DNA from: Hydractinia symbiolongicarpus
Taxonomy: Eukaryota; Cnidaria; Hydrozoa; Anthoathecata; Hydractiniidae
Reading direction: 5' to 3'
DNA: 64,000 nucleotides
NCBI RefSeq assembly: GCF_029227915.1
Contig: NC_079877.1
Span: forward strand, 16,044,851-16,108,850
Below are positions 36,501 through 49,000 of this stretch, piece by piece (position 1 is the stretch's first letter; each line of letters opens with the position of its first letter). The notes beneath the pieces were generated by a model. The model was not told the origin of the DNA. It saw only the letters and a list, made by a program, of their open reading frames with translations, and made no database searches. The position numbers and the translations under genes were made by a program.

Positions 36501-37403
36501 TATATGTAAAAAAATCGCAATTGTCAAAAAGTTTATTTTTCCCCTCAATCTGATCGGAAGTTCTTAAATATAAAAAAGTTCCATACTTATTTCGCTTTTT
36601 CACAGTGATAACAAAGGATCAGTTAAATATTGTCTCGTGACTTTGCAAATTGTGTAAGAACGCCGCAAGCCTTCGCCTGCGCAACGCTCTCCATATTTGC
36701 GAAAAATATTCTACACACAACAAGACTAAATAATTCAAACTAAAAAGAATGTACATGCACGTACTCATGCAACCCAACCTTCTCCCATGTACGCACCATT
36801 TCTTTTCAATACCACTTTCTCCCTGTTCCAACATAATTACGTATTTTACAAAGTAATTCTTACGAAAAGCGCTGTTGTTTCGCCAAAACATTCACAAACT
36901 AACGCCGTAAATAAGGGCACAGAATTAAGCATAGAGCTTTAAAAAAGGTCTTTTTTATTTTTTAAGCACAGCATTTATTGGAGCGCATCATTCTCGCCCT
37001 CAAAGCTTTTTGAAATTCAATCCTCGAAAATTTCGAGGTTTTTTTTTAAGGAGCAGTGGGGTCGAGAATGGAAGAGTGGCGATAAAAGAAGAACCACGTG
37101 CGTTGGTGGTACTTACTTTCTGAACACTCTCCAAACAAATCATTTTCACAAATACCTATTTGTGAAAATGATATGTTTGGAGAGTGGTTTGTTTGCATAT
37201 AATAATAAACGAGAATTTAGGTAAACAATGAAACATAAGAACATGATTAACGGATATGCTGAACGATCTGTTTGTCAATAAAAACAATTCACTTCAAAAA
37301 TAATTTCTTTAAAAGATGAAAACAAAAATAATACATAAACAATTTCACCTTGAGTTAAAACAAGCAGGGTTATTAGAACCATGATAATACTTGCAGAGCT
37401 CAT
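21567..37403 (-). CDS. Single-pass receptor-like protein: Ig, LDLa, fibronectin III repeats, membrane helix
   Basis: Eight minus-strand exons join in frame to 596 residues: 37349-37403 (signal peptide [18 protein letters not shown]), 34486-34821 (Ig domain, Cys...W..K...DQGIYHC), 33743-33859 (LDLa, ending [11 protein letters not shown]), 33092-33370 and 32718-32996 (one fibronectin III domain each), 32224-32569 with 22191-22318 (one or two further FN3-like domains, joined in phase 2), and 21567-21817 (membrane helix [20 protein letters not shown] plus tail). All other junctions are phase 1, typical of shuffled modules. The ~45-residue tail ends in SYDKL, a YxxL-type sorting or docking motif. 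This is probably a cell-surface adhesion or recognition receptor. I know no named family with this order. Extra exons in the 9.9-kb intron (22319-32223) or before the Ig exon cannot be excluded. Confidence 0.75.
24700..24775 (-). mobile_element. Helitron 3' end (decayed)
   Basis: On the minus strand a hairpin CTGTGGATTTTTCCACGG is followed by TCTACGACTAG, the CTAG at 24703-24700. This is the same terminus as in the elements at 809-952 and 9085-9278. The following base is A and not T, and the 5' end was not located, so this is a decayed or truncated copy. Confidence 0.55.
28460..28546. mobile_element. Short hairpin element, copy 1
   Basis: CATTCTAATCTTTCTCAACCC at the left is the imperfect inverse of the right end GGGTCGAGAATG. 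The centre is another inverted repeat, GATAAAGCCTCGCATTTCGAGGTTTATC. A copy with the same ends and a CCTCGAAAATTTCGAGG centre lies at 36989-37070. Confidence 0.55.
33985..34083. repeat. Large imperfect palindrome in an intron
   Basis: The left arm (33985-34025: TTCTTGAACATGATAGTTTA...CGACGTTTCGGGA) and the right arm (34045-34083) are inverse copies with few mismatches, separated by about 20 bases. It would form a ~40-bp stem in RNA or single-stranded DNA. It lies between the Ig and LDLa exons of the receptor-like gene and looks like a foldback MITE. Confidence 0.8.
35740..36130. repeat. Cluster of TTCGCGAAAGTTTATG-type words
   Basis: Words such as TTCGCGAAAGTT, TTCGTGAAAGTTTATGCTC, TTCACGAAATTTTATG and TTCGCAAACGTTTAT recur every 30-80 bases. 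This is probably the core of a decayed repeat family. Similar words occur near 1340-1390 and 50680. It lies in the first intron of the receptor-like gene. Confidence 0.5.
36989..37070. mobile_element. Short hairpin element, copy 2
   Basis: CATTCTCGCCC at 36989 and GGGGTCGAGAATG ending at 37070 are inverted. The centre CCTCGAAAATTTCGAGG is a near-perfect palindrome. It is related to 28460-28546. Confidence 0.6.
37126..37185. repeat. Near-perfect 28-bp-arm palindrome in first intron
   Basis: ACTCTCCAAACAAATCATTT followed by TCACAAAT is the inverse of 37158-37185 with about one mismatch and a loop of only a few bases. It lies about 160 bases downstream (in transcript direction) of the signal-peptide exon of the receptor-like gene. 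Confidence 0.85.
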
Positions 37404-37627
37404 CTTAAAGCCGTTCACCTCATCCAAAGTCACAATGGTGGATCTACAAAAACATGATTTCAACTTATCTAAGTACTTCTTAAAGACGTAACTGTTAATA
37501 CCTCTTCAGATGTCGAGAAAGATATACAATGTAAGCTGTTGTTATTTCTGTGACCTGCAATAAAAAAAGGATAACATTTTTGTGACACACAATAAACTTG
37601 ACACGATTAAGAAAGTATAACAAACTC

Positions 37628-37700
37628 GTCGTTAGCCCATGGTAAATCCACAGGAATGCTACTGTCGCTACTCGCATCTACCTTTTTAGCTCACAGACGG
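37628..37700 (-). mobile_element. Helitron-like 3' end (decayed)
   Basis: The minus strand has CTGTGGATTTACCATGGGCT followed by AACGACGAG, matching the hairpin and end of the Helitrons above except that CTAG has become CGAG. The preceding 40 bases share GTCTGTGAGCTAAAAAGGTA-type sequence with the 24700 copy. It lies upstream of the receptor-like gene's start codon. Confidence 0.5.
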
Positions 37701-40076
37701 AAATTTGAGTATTGTAGATAATATAAGAAAATTACATTATACAAAAAATAGGTGAAAGTAATGTCTGGTCTTTGTGCGTATACTTAGCTTTTATTAAGGC
37801 TGGTTTTCACTAACCGTTGTAAAACTTACGATCGTGGAGGCATAAGCCGAGTGAGAGCCAGCAAATAAACAAAAGCATATAGAGGATAAAGAGGAAAGGC
37901 TCTGTGTTAGCCTCAATTTTTTTCATATCATATTTAAACAATAAAGTTTACCTGGAAAAACACTTATGTTTTTTTCACTTAGCTATTCGAGGTAACCCTT
38001 TTGTTGTGAGAATCATAGAGTAAGAAAAAGAAAACAAAAAACTTTTGGATTGAACATTTTTTTTAATGTAGATTAACAACAAAGAAATTCCCGGCATTCG
38101 AGACACACTGCTTCGAAAAAATTTTTTTACAAAACGCCAATATAATTGACACTAATATCTGTTATAAGAATATCGAACAATAAAGACACAAGAATAATGA
38201 CCACCATGGTTAGAATTTTAATATTTTCATAAAGTTCCGATCGAAACAAGAATCTAGTTTATCAGGACGCTGTCCGAGATGATGCGTGATTAGGTTAAAT
38301 TCTTTCATTAACAACAAAGCAACGTGAGTCACTAAGAAACAATTATTTCTAAAAGTTCTGTTTTTACTATTACATTATGTTTTTATTTACAATAAGATAA
38401 CTTTCTTTCACTCCAATAAAAGTTTCTGGAATTTTTCTGGAAGAACATTTGAGGTTGATAAATTGTAGAAAAATAGGTACACCCTGTCTCAAATTTACAC
38501 ACTGGCATAAAAAACAACGTGTATAGCTATATTTGAACAGTGTCCACAAATGCCCTAATTGAAAATTTGTATGTACTTTAAAATGTTATTTCTGTATGCA
38601 CTCCATCGTAGAGCGAAAATGCTATCATAACAAAAGGCAATGGTAAACTTTAGTTAAGAAAATAATTTGTTTGCATATTCAAACGTTTAGCCCTCAAGTT
38701 AATATATCTCTATGTTTTATAGCTATTAAGTTAGCCATCGCCACAGAGTTGTCAAAGGAGGAACACGAGCAGGACTTACTTGAGATGATACACTCTATTA
38801 GTTATCTATCACCATAGAAGCTTGTTTTTTGTATGAACCAAGTTTACAAGAACATAAGGCTTCAAAATCGTAAAAGTTGGGAACATGTTATGAAAATTAA
38901 AGGCTTTGTGAAGCTTGAACTACAAATTCTTTTCTATGAAAATATAAAGAAAATATAACAAATCTAAAGAAACGAAAGATGACAACTAGCTACAAGTAAG
39001 ATACTGGTTTTAGAAGGTAGAAAATTAAGAACAATTTAAGAAGTTTTTAAGTCTTCGAATTGGAAATGTTAAGAACATTTGATGGCTTTCTTGTAGATGA
39101 GCGTTCTTATAAAAATCGTGTAGTACAAAATAAAAAAAAAACTCCAACAGTGCCACAGGGTCGGAGGTCATATTTATAGACCGCCACTGCAGAAAAAAGA
39201 ACAATTTTAAGATAGGCGAGTATTAAATTACTCCATATCAGGTGTACACCAATTTACATTTTCTTAAATATCGCGAAAATATATGCTGCGTTAATCAGCT
39301 AAAAACAAAAATTCATGAAAGATGGCTGTCATTAAAATACCAAAACGAATGTGAAGTATTTAAGAATTAAAATACTTAAAAAATTGTAAAAAAAAAGGTC
39401 ACAAGAAATTTAAAGAAGCCAATCTAACCTTTAAGGGAAGAAATCTTTTCTTCTTGTTCTAACAGTTTTCATGTTTATAATGGTCTGAAGTAAGCAAGAC
39501 GCAATAGACTCATTTGTCTTGTTTATGTAAAACATATTATGAGACTTTCACGTGTTAGATTTAATACCTTAACATACTTTCTCTGAATGAAAGTGTAAAT
39601 AGCCATTTAGAAATCTCAATAAAAAAGATTAAGAGTGAGTACACATTGTGTTGAAAAAAAAGTGGATTGAGTTGCAAATTTTAAAAAGAGGAGAGAAAAT
39701 AGAAAAATAAAAATTCTTTACACAACCATTCTTCAACTTTATTTAAACAATTATTTAGGTAACTAACTTACAGATCGTTCCGGCGAGCGAAAACATTTAA
39801 GATACAGACATAATATAAACTAAAAAACACCACATAAATCCAAAAAATACAAGACGTCAAAGAAAAGAAAAAAACCCATCAGTTTTTACGTCATACATTA
39901 TGTATTGGACGATGTTCGTGTTTTAAGCGTTCTCAAAATAAAAGAAAGAGGAGAAAGATTGTGCTTTTAGTGTAAATATAGCATTAAACCTTCCATTAAG
40001 GTACCTATATTATGAACCATTGTTAGCCTTGCGAATACAACACAGAAACAGCAAGAGTTTGTAAAAGCTACGCGAA

Positions 40077-40156
40077 AAAAAAAACAATAACAACAACAAC
40101 AACAATAACAACAAAAACAATAACAACAACAACAACAACAATAACAACAACAACAA
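40077..40156. repeat. (AAC)n / (AATAAC)n microsatellite
   Basis: Uninterrupted AACAACAATAAC-type repeats run for about 80 bases. The poly-Leu and poly-Cys minus-strand frames over it are artefacts. Confidence 0.95.
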
Positions 40157-43033
40157 ATTACCAAAAACAGCAAAAGCAGCTTTGATTACATGCACAAAAA
40201 AAAACATATTTTAAAAATACTTCATCTCACGCACTTCAAACTTAATAAATGCACTACCACTCCTAAAAAAACAAAAGCCATACTAATTTCTGTAGCAAGT
40301 TGTGACCAAACCTCATGGCAATGTAGATCAAAAACATAGACAAAATATATTTAACCTCGCATTCATTAATGTATTATCTAAGAAAATAGGAATTTCTTTT
40401 TGATATTGATAAGTAAAATAATAATTTAATTAAGCGTTTTCTACTTTTGAATTAATGTCAAACTATTAATATGACAAAAACTTTTGATTGATACTGCCCG
40501 TGAGAAAAAACAAATTACATTTTTAAGTTCAAACACACAGCCTTCGAATTGAGCGTTGTTTCAAGGCAAGAGGTGTAAAAATATACCCTTCAATAATATA
40601 CACTTCAATATAATACAATATATATATATTAATACCCTATGAACATTAAAACACAATGAAGAAATTCGAGTGGAAATTTTAATAAAGCAAAATAAAAACT
40701 AAAAATAGTTGGCACAATTTTTATGATTTTTGAGAAACAAATAAACATTTATTTTTCAAGCATAACAGGCAATTGCTTGCGACTTCTTCCTATTTATCAC
40801 TGAACAATCCCTTTCCTATCCTCCTCCTTAAGATAAGAAATTCTTTCTGTAACAAAAAAATCAAATACTTGTGAAAGTCCACATACATAATTGGACTTTC
40901 GATCAACGTTTTCACTCCATAAAATAACCCAAAAATAACTGTGTAAACGCAATTCCAAAAAAAATAAGATACAAAAATATCGTGTGATATAAAAATACTG
41001 TTAATAAATACATTTACTATATTACAATATAATCTACAAACACTCTATTTGCTTCAGCAAAACATTTCGTGCGAGGGAAGAATCAAAGATTCTAATTAAT
41101 TGGCAGAATATCCTGCGTTACGCCAACAGACAATCTCCGCTGACCTTTTAAAACGCTTTAGATCCTTTCAGTTGCAAAAATTCTTGTAGTGTAAAGCCAG
41201 CTTTATAATAAACCCAACACGTACTATAAAAAACTAACACATATGTTTCCGTGTCAAACTTCGGTTCCTCCAACATATTGTCTAAAGGTAGAAAAATAAG
41301 ACTATTTAATTCAGCTGACCTTTAAGCAGAAATTTAAAAAGAATTGTGAGTGATTTCAGTCTTTCACACCCTCTACCCCATTTATGTTAGAATGTAGCTA
41401 ACTTGAATTACAATCCATAGCTTCAATCGATTTTGCAACACATAAATTTCCTGAAACATTAAGCGACACAAAGTTCATAGTAGCAAAAAAGTTCAATTTG
41501 TTGAATTTCGGGATTAATTTCCACTGAATTTGCGAAGCGATTATTAATTCCAAGATATTTACAAGTATTCCCTGACCGGACTGTTTTATAGAATTTTAAT
41601 TTTTCCTGTAAATCAATTTTGCTTACAATTACATGATTTCCCTATACTTTCATACAGAAATATACATACATGGTATAAGTGGAAAGAGTACTTGATGGGC
41701 ACTTTGTTGGGATCAGGAAATGACATCTTTTGTGAGTGACTGCTTTACAATCTACGTAAACAAGATATATTTAAATAACTTTATCCATAAACAAAAACAG
41801 CTTCAAAAATAGTGATTATAACTAAAATTTAATTTTTACGAAATAGGCAATCCACGAAAAGGATAATTATAAACAAATAATGCTCAAAATTAAAAAAAAA
41901 ATATAACTCTTACCTCTGCAAGAATAACCTTGTTTACCCAGTCTTCGTAGAGGTAGATTACAGACGCAACATATTGGGGGACTAAGAGAAAAGATTTTTT
42001 GATAATAATTTTGCACTGTAGACACCATAGGGTTAAATTTTCGGCATCAAAAAGTCTAATCTTCGAGCAACTTCTGCAGACAATAATGGTCCAACATACA
42101 CATACGAACTCTATATCATGAAGAATGTAAAAAATCTAAAGAATCTAGAAAAAAATATAGCTAAACATTCAAACTATGGCAATGACAGTAAAGGCTTACA
42201 TCACGAGACCTTTTCCAACGATGGGCATTACTAGTTTTTAAGGTCACATGGTCCGATCAAGGTTCATAAGGCCCAGCAGACACGTAAACTATGCTCTCAG
42301 ATAGTTATTTAACCTAGACACATTTCTCTTCGTATAACTGCGAACTTGTTCAAACCTGTGCAGGTCAGATCATGAAACAAACTTGTTGTAAATAAATAAT
42401 CAACATACTGTCCAGTGAAATGAGTAGCAGCAAATATATGATCGTTATAAACATGTAACTTTTGACCTTTCTGTGTGTAGGTTCCCTTCTTTGCCAACGA
42501 TGGTGGTATATGATAATACCTATAAATAAGTTTAACATTACCGCCATTGGAGAATCGGGAAAACAGGAAAAATCGGGAAAATGCGCGATGCATGTGAAAA
42601 AAGTTGAAAAGCATTCACCGCAAGTAACTGATTAAATCCTCACTTATGAATAATTGCCCCTTTTTGAAATAATGGCCCAAAATGACCCAAAATAAACACT
42701 ACTTTTTGTACGTCAATTTAATGAATTCTAAGAAAATTTAAAAGATAATGAATTCATATGATTTATTTTAAAATTGAAAAACAATAATCAGAACAACTTC
42801 TAACAAACACCTTTTAAAATAAACGCCCCTTTCAAATAATCGCCCCTGTCTGAAAAAACGCCCAAGGTACAATAATTATTTTTAGGGCGTTGAATCAATC
42901 ATTTATGGAACTCTTTTTTCTCATTCAGAAAAAATACCTTACACTATATTTCTAATGTTCCATTATTTGTCTAATACACGAACAAACGCAAAGGGAATGC
43001 TATTTTAATTAACTGTATATCTTATACATGCAC

Positions 43034-46000
43034 CTACTTTTTTAAACCATCTTCTTCATTTTCAATAATTAAAGCAGAATATTTATACTGGACAGAACCA
43101 ACTCCAGAATTCAATGACGTCTGACTAATGGAGCCTCCTTCAAAACAAAAAGCAAGAACGATTAGTTGCAGTAGGAATCAGTTATCATCTTGCTCTAGTT
43201 ATTATATCTTTTTTACATCAGCTGAATCTAACGAAATTTTACTTACTAAGGGGAGGTACAGATTCCGTTGTTAAATTACCTAAAAACGGTAACTAAGTCA
43301 GATAAGCTAATAAAATGTATAGGACCGTAATACAGTCAAAGCACACTATCTCAATTGTGCGTTCCAACTTGTCTTAAATGAAATCTTAAATGAAATATAG
43401 ACAATATTGGGTCACTTATTGATTTCAAACCAATAAATATTGAAAGGGTGCAGAAAAAAACTGAATGTGTAACTTTTTTACACAATAAAATACAAACAAA
43501 CAACAGATCATTTTTTTTCTTACCTACAGATGTAGTGTTGACAAGTATTTTTGGCCGTGGACCATGATGAAATGAATGTCTCGATTCAGGATTTTTTGTT
43601 GCACTTTTATTCTTCAAGCTTCGTAGTTGAACAGTATCTTTATCATCCTGTTGCACAGCATTTTCAACATTATTAAGACAGTAGTCTGTAGTGCCATCTT
43701 TATCAACATTATCCACAATGATAACAGGTTTAACAGACACTTCAATATCTGACTCTACATTGTTGTTTTCTTCACAGAAGGTTTTTTCAAGACTTCCTTG
43801 AATTGCTTCGTAATCTCCTATTGGCTTTAAACTGAACAATTCCAGGCTAACGTCTTCAGAGGGAAGACTTTCATGGTCATCGCCAGCACTGGCTATGCTA
43901 TCAGAACGCAGAGATTGAGAATTTGGTAAAGGTTGTGTCGTATTAATGGATGGTAGACCACATTCAGTTGGATCTGTGGGTTCTGCAGAAGGCTTCTGTA
44001 CTTCATCAGCACTGTTATTAGACAACGAATTAGTTGTTACTTCCCTAAATCCCCTAATTTTTATTTCAGTTGGTGTACTGAAGGATACATCTTCTAGAAA
44101 TGCTCCCTTCAAACCCTTATCCTCTTTGTTAATTTCCGTAAAATCATTAATTTCTCTGAGAACTTTGTCATTTTTTGGTTGCATTGGGGTACTCTCAGAT
44201 ACGTTTTCTTTCACCTTTAAATTTTTATCTTTTTGGGGAATTTCATTAATCTTTGACTGAATTATTTTACTGTTAGATATATCTTTTAAACTCGCTCCCT
44301 TTAAATCCGTATCCTCTTTGGTGTTTTTCGTAAAATCGTTAACTTCATTGGGAACGTTCTCAATCTTTGATTGCATTGGTTTACTACCAGATCCATCTTT
44401 TGGAGACAATCGTTTTACATCCTTTTCTTCATATATTAAAGGTACATCTCCTCCAACATTTAGATTGTCTACATCAGAATTTGCATGAATGTCTGATTTA
44501 ATGGGTGAAATAGTATTAAACAGATTCTCAAATGATTTTGCAGCTTCATCAAGGTTGGTTTCTTTGCAGGGGCTGATAGGTTTTCTTACCTTGTCCAATG
44601 TAACTAAAAAAAGCAAAGTAAATCACGAATATAATATAAACAGATATTAAAACGTTAGAGCAGTAGGCCTTCCAGTTACGTAAATGTTTCCCAAAAATAT
44701 GGAAAAATGTTTTTGCAGCCTAAAAATTTTAAAAAGTATGTTTTAGCCATATTTTGAACATGACTACACAATCCGATTTATTATTGAATCCAATTTGTTG
44801 AATTTTGACAAATTTGATTGCGTATCATCCTTTTTGATCCAACTTGTCGAAGCTATTTATATATGGAATTTTAACCTTTTTAGATTTGTTGAAAGATAAG
44901 ATAAGATAATTAGTTTCTTTGATATTGTATCAAAAAAATGATTAACCCATGTTTGTGTTTTCTTGTTTTATATCATTCTTTACAAGAAATAATAAAACCT
45001 GAAAGTTATTGAAGTAATCTCATTATTCCTCTAAGTGAAATTCTCTCAACAAATTATCACAAACTGTCAAGTGTTTTCTTTTAAGAGTCAAGGTTTTGTC
45101 CATTTTTTTTTTTTTTTTTTTTTTTTTGAGAATCGTCCGAGCTACAGGCTACTAAAAGCAACTATGTTGCAAATAAATCTAAATCACTGTGTGTAACTCC
45201 CGTCTGAGAGACAGAAAGAGTTCAGATGAGCTAAGAAGCAGGCTAAGTATCCTTAGAATTAAAGATGTTATCCAGATAAGAAGATTGAATTGCCTGGGGC
45301 ACTTGGAAAGAATGAAGGAGTGTAGAGACTTGATAGTTCCTTGGGCAAAGCCCAGAGGCAGACCGAGAAAGACTTGGCAGGAGGTTATAAGGACAGACTT
45401 GGTACAGAGGAAGTTGAGTTTAGATCTAACACAGTCTAGATCAGATTGGAAGAGGGTCATCAATATACCCCTGTCCAATCCATGCTAGCATGGAAAACGG
45501 ACGTTAAGCCAAGAATGATGATGATGATGACCGTTATCAATACCACCCAATTTGTTTATTTTTGTTTTAATTTAAATTTAATTTGAAAAATTGGATTGTG
45601 TTTCACCTACAAATTTGACACACAACATTTAAATTTGTCAAATTGAATCGTGCATTGCCCCCTTATTAAGATTTCCAAAGAGTAGAGGAACGGACGCAAC
45701 TAACTTTCTGGGGGTACAAAAACAAACAAAAAAGTAACTAAAAATTTATCTTACAGTTATTAACTGTTGGTGATCTTGGTGACTTTGGGAGATCTATTTC
45801 TGTTTTCTAAAATTTAATGATAAAATTAAAACTAACGCCTATAAATAAAGAAATCAATAAACAAATTTATCAAAAAAATTAAAAAATAAAAAGCTGGGAG
45901 GTTGAAAATTACAAGGATAATTACAAAGACATAAAGCAGGTTTTCATAGGAAAACACATTATTGATTAATATATTATAATAACCAACTTTTTGTGTGTGA

Positions 46001-49000
46001 GACAAAGATGGTAGCTGCAAGTAGTTGCAGGCAAATTCCTGAGGATTTATCTGATGGGTGAGTTGCTTAAGACTATAGTTTTAAAATAGCTTACATAAAA
46101 ATAATTTATAATCACATTGTTCAGGCCTATCAATAAGTGGAGAGCAACTGCTGAGAGATGAGAAACTAGCTGAGCCATTAATTGCTGTCCCAATTCCACA
46201 AAAAAGTTTGTCTGACATCATATGATATCAATTCATCTCACATGGAAATCAATGTTAGCTTTCTTATTATTGACAGTAAAAAAGAACCAAAATATATAAA
46301 AAAGATAAAATAAAATAGATAAAAAAGACTTTGTGATAAAATATGCATTTATAAACTTCTAATTCTATTCAGATTGCTTGCCCAGTTTAAATTACTGTAA
46401 CCTTGGAGGACCGATTGTCAGGTGTTTTTATCTTATTGATAGGCTTGTTTCTTCTTTAACTGTTGTTACAATTTTCGTGATTAAAAAGAAGGAAGATTTG
46501 TTTCGCACAACAGGGATATTTTTTGTTTACTTAAAGAGAAATTGATTGTCACTGTGTACAATTATTTTTTTTTGTTTGTTTTTGAATCAAACTTTTAAAT
46601 TCATCTAATCTAGTTATTTAAGTATAAGAGTGAATGTTGTTTTGGCTTACGTCTAAATGCAGTTTTTTAAAAAAGAGTGTTTTTTTAAGTAAGCACATAA
46701 TTTAACTTTGTTTATTAGTTTCTATATTGATTATAAATCTACAATATGCAGCCAAGTCAATTGAACATAGATTTAAAAGAATTTAACAAGCTTAATCTAA
46801 TATGGATCATGAAGGCAGGTAAAAGCTAATAAACCCATTCTTAATTTATAAATAAAAGAACATAGATAATAATTAACAACATGAAAGATTTTAATAAATT
46901 CTGATATACACATCAATGCTTTCTTAAAAAAAATTATTATAATAAGAATGTCGGTAAAACATGATATATAAGTGGTTTTCAATGGATGTAAATTTATTTG
47001 TAAAAAGGATGACTCAAATGTCTATGGTAAATGTTATTAAAAAATCTCTACAACAACAAGGAAATTAATCAATAAACCATGAGAAGCCTAAACTTTTAAT
47101 AGAATAAAAGCCAAAAAATAACAAAAAAAACAGCAAACTTTTTAACCAACCTCCTCCGAAATTTTTAATGTTGTAGTTTTGGATAAAACAGCTTTTAAGG
47201 ACCTAGTCAAAACTTCTACTTTAGCCTAAAACAAAATAAAAATTTCATAAAACGCAATACAAATGACAAAATTGTATATATAAAAAACAACAAATTTTTG
47301 TGATGTTTCGGGTGGTTTAAATTGTATTTATACCTTGTCAAATTCGGATTTTTTTGACTGAACTAACAATGCATCAAGATGATCTTTTCCATTTAATTTA
47401 AACGTTATTGCCATCTGACTTCCAACAGTTCGAAAAAATGTGTCTGCCTACAATTGAGACATGTGTTACTAATTTTTTCTTGTGTATATATATATCAATT
47501 CATGAACAAGATATGTGCAATACATACCTCCAATATAATTTTGGGGACTTCATAAAATGCTTCATTGTTATTTGATGAAATTTTAACATTCAACACATTT
47601 ACATGTAATAGCAGTTTTAAAACCTAAATCAGAAAATATAAAGTGTTAATTTATTGTTTAATCATATATTTTACGGTGAATCAGTCCATAAAACTCATTC
47701 TCGCCAGATTAGGAAAACTAATTATGCATATTAAGGCCTCACAAACATTTTTTAAATTCAAAATATACATACTAATTCATGTTCGTTCTTCGAACAATAT
47801 TCTATGTTGTTAATATTAACTGGAAATTCTGTATTCACAAAATAAATGGTAACGTCTGACACCTAAAATGGAATTAAAAAATGATTAAGAAATGAACATC
47901 AACGAAATATGAAAATTCTTTGAAGCTGAAAGCCTCTCTCGCTAAATGGAAATCACAACATAAATGGACTTTTTACTGTAATATATATATACTGTAATAT
48001 AAGCCTTCCTCAGTCTCACTTGTTCTTATTACATTCTTAATGGTAAAAACACTACTTTAGAATTTAGCCTTGTTTTATTTTTATTTATGGAAACTTTCTT
48101 CGTTTCTTATCAAGATCAAGCTGGTATTGTAGGTGAGCAAAAAAAGGTTGCAGGCAGAAGTAAAGAATACATCCTGGATTGCTCTGGCAAAATTTAGACT
48201 CTTAGAATTGAAGCCTACAGCTGCTCTCATAAACCTGGCCTATATTATATTCCTATAAAATTGTTCTTACAAAAAACTGCCTGGTGTATTTCTGTACAAC
48301 TTGTATGTTTTGTTTTTCTAAATTGAGCCTGGTATTTATATGATAACACATACAGTCAGGGTAAACATCTAATTTGACGGCATCACCTAATTAGGCGAGT
48401 CGTTTAGTTAGGCTACGTGATGTAGTTTAATTGGGCTACCCGTAGTCTAACTAGGCGAACGGAAACTTTTTTCTGTTGTAAATACGTCGAAATCATTGCG
48501 TTTTGCACTACAATTTTTATGTGAATCAAATCTGTCCACTTTGCAGATAATTTTGACCAATTATATATCGTCTTATTTGCATCGCGCATTGGTAACTTAA
48601 GGCCCAAAACTCGTGTGGCACTATTTGTTGTTTTAAATAATGGATTTCAGCCATTCACGCCACAGGCAAAAAATAAATATGGTGAACGAAAACGTCACCT
48701 AAATAGGAGACACTTAACCTAATTAGGTTATATATTTCATTTTAACATAATTCTTAGTTGCGCAAACATTTCGAGGCACCAGTGACTATTTTGGAATCAT
48801 GGTCGCGTAGACTTACCTTTCTGAACAAAGATTTTTTGCGATTTTTTCTTTGCCTAACTAGGCTGCAATGAGTCGCCTAAATAGGTGGTACGTCCTAATT
48901 AGCCTACGGTCGCCTAATTAAGTGTTTACCCTGACTGACATAAATGTTGAAATTTTATTAAAGCTCTTCAAGTGTTAATTTATACAAATAAGATACTGCT

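Larger units (their letters stand above)
37404..43033. other. Long intergenic stretch between two divergent-end minus-strand genes
   Basis: It lies between the 5' end of the receptor-like gene and the 3' end of the gene ending at 43034. It is AT-rich with no frame that shows a domain. Contents recognised are the Helitron-like end at 37628-37700 and the AAC microsatellite at 40077-40156. The 101-codon minus-strand frame 42309-42614 overlaps another frame and has no recognisable pattern. Confidence 0.45.

Noticed and set aside
39967-40207. Poly-Leu / poly-Cys minus-strand frames
   Set aside because: They are translations of the AAC microsatellite at 40077-40156.
42309-42614. 101-codon minus-strand frame near the 3' end of the putative lipid-transfer gene
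   Set aside because: No domain, it overlaps another frame, and the gene already ends with a stop at 43034.
43946-44260. 104-codon plus-strand frame
   Set aside because: It is the antisense shadow of the large exon 43524-44603, whose splice sites and terminal exon fit a minus-strand gene.
45179-45478. 99-codon minus-strand frame
   Set aside because: It is antisense to the LINE C-terminal frame on the plus strand, which carries the recognisable RGRPRKTW motif.
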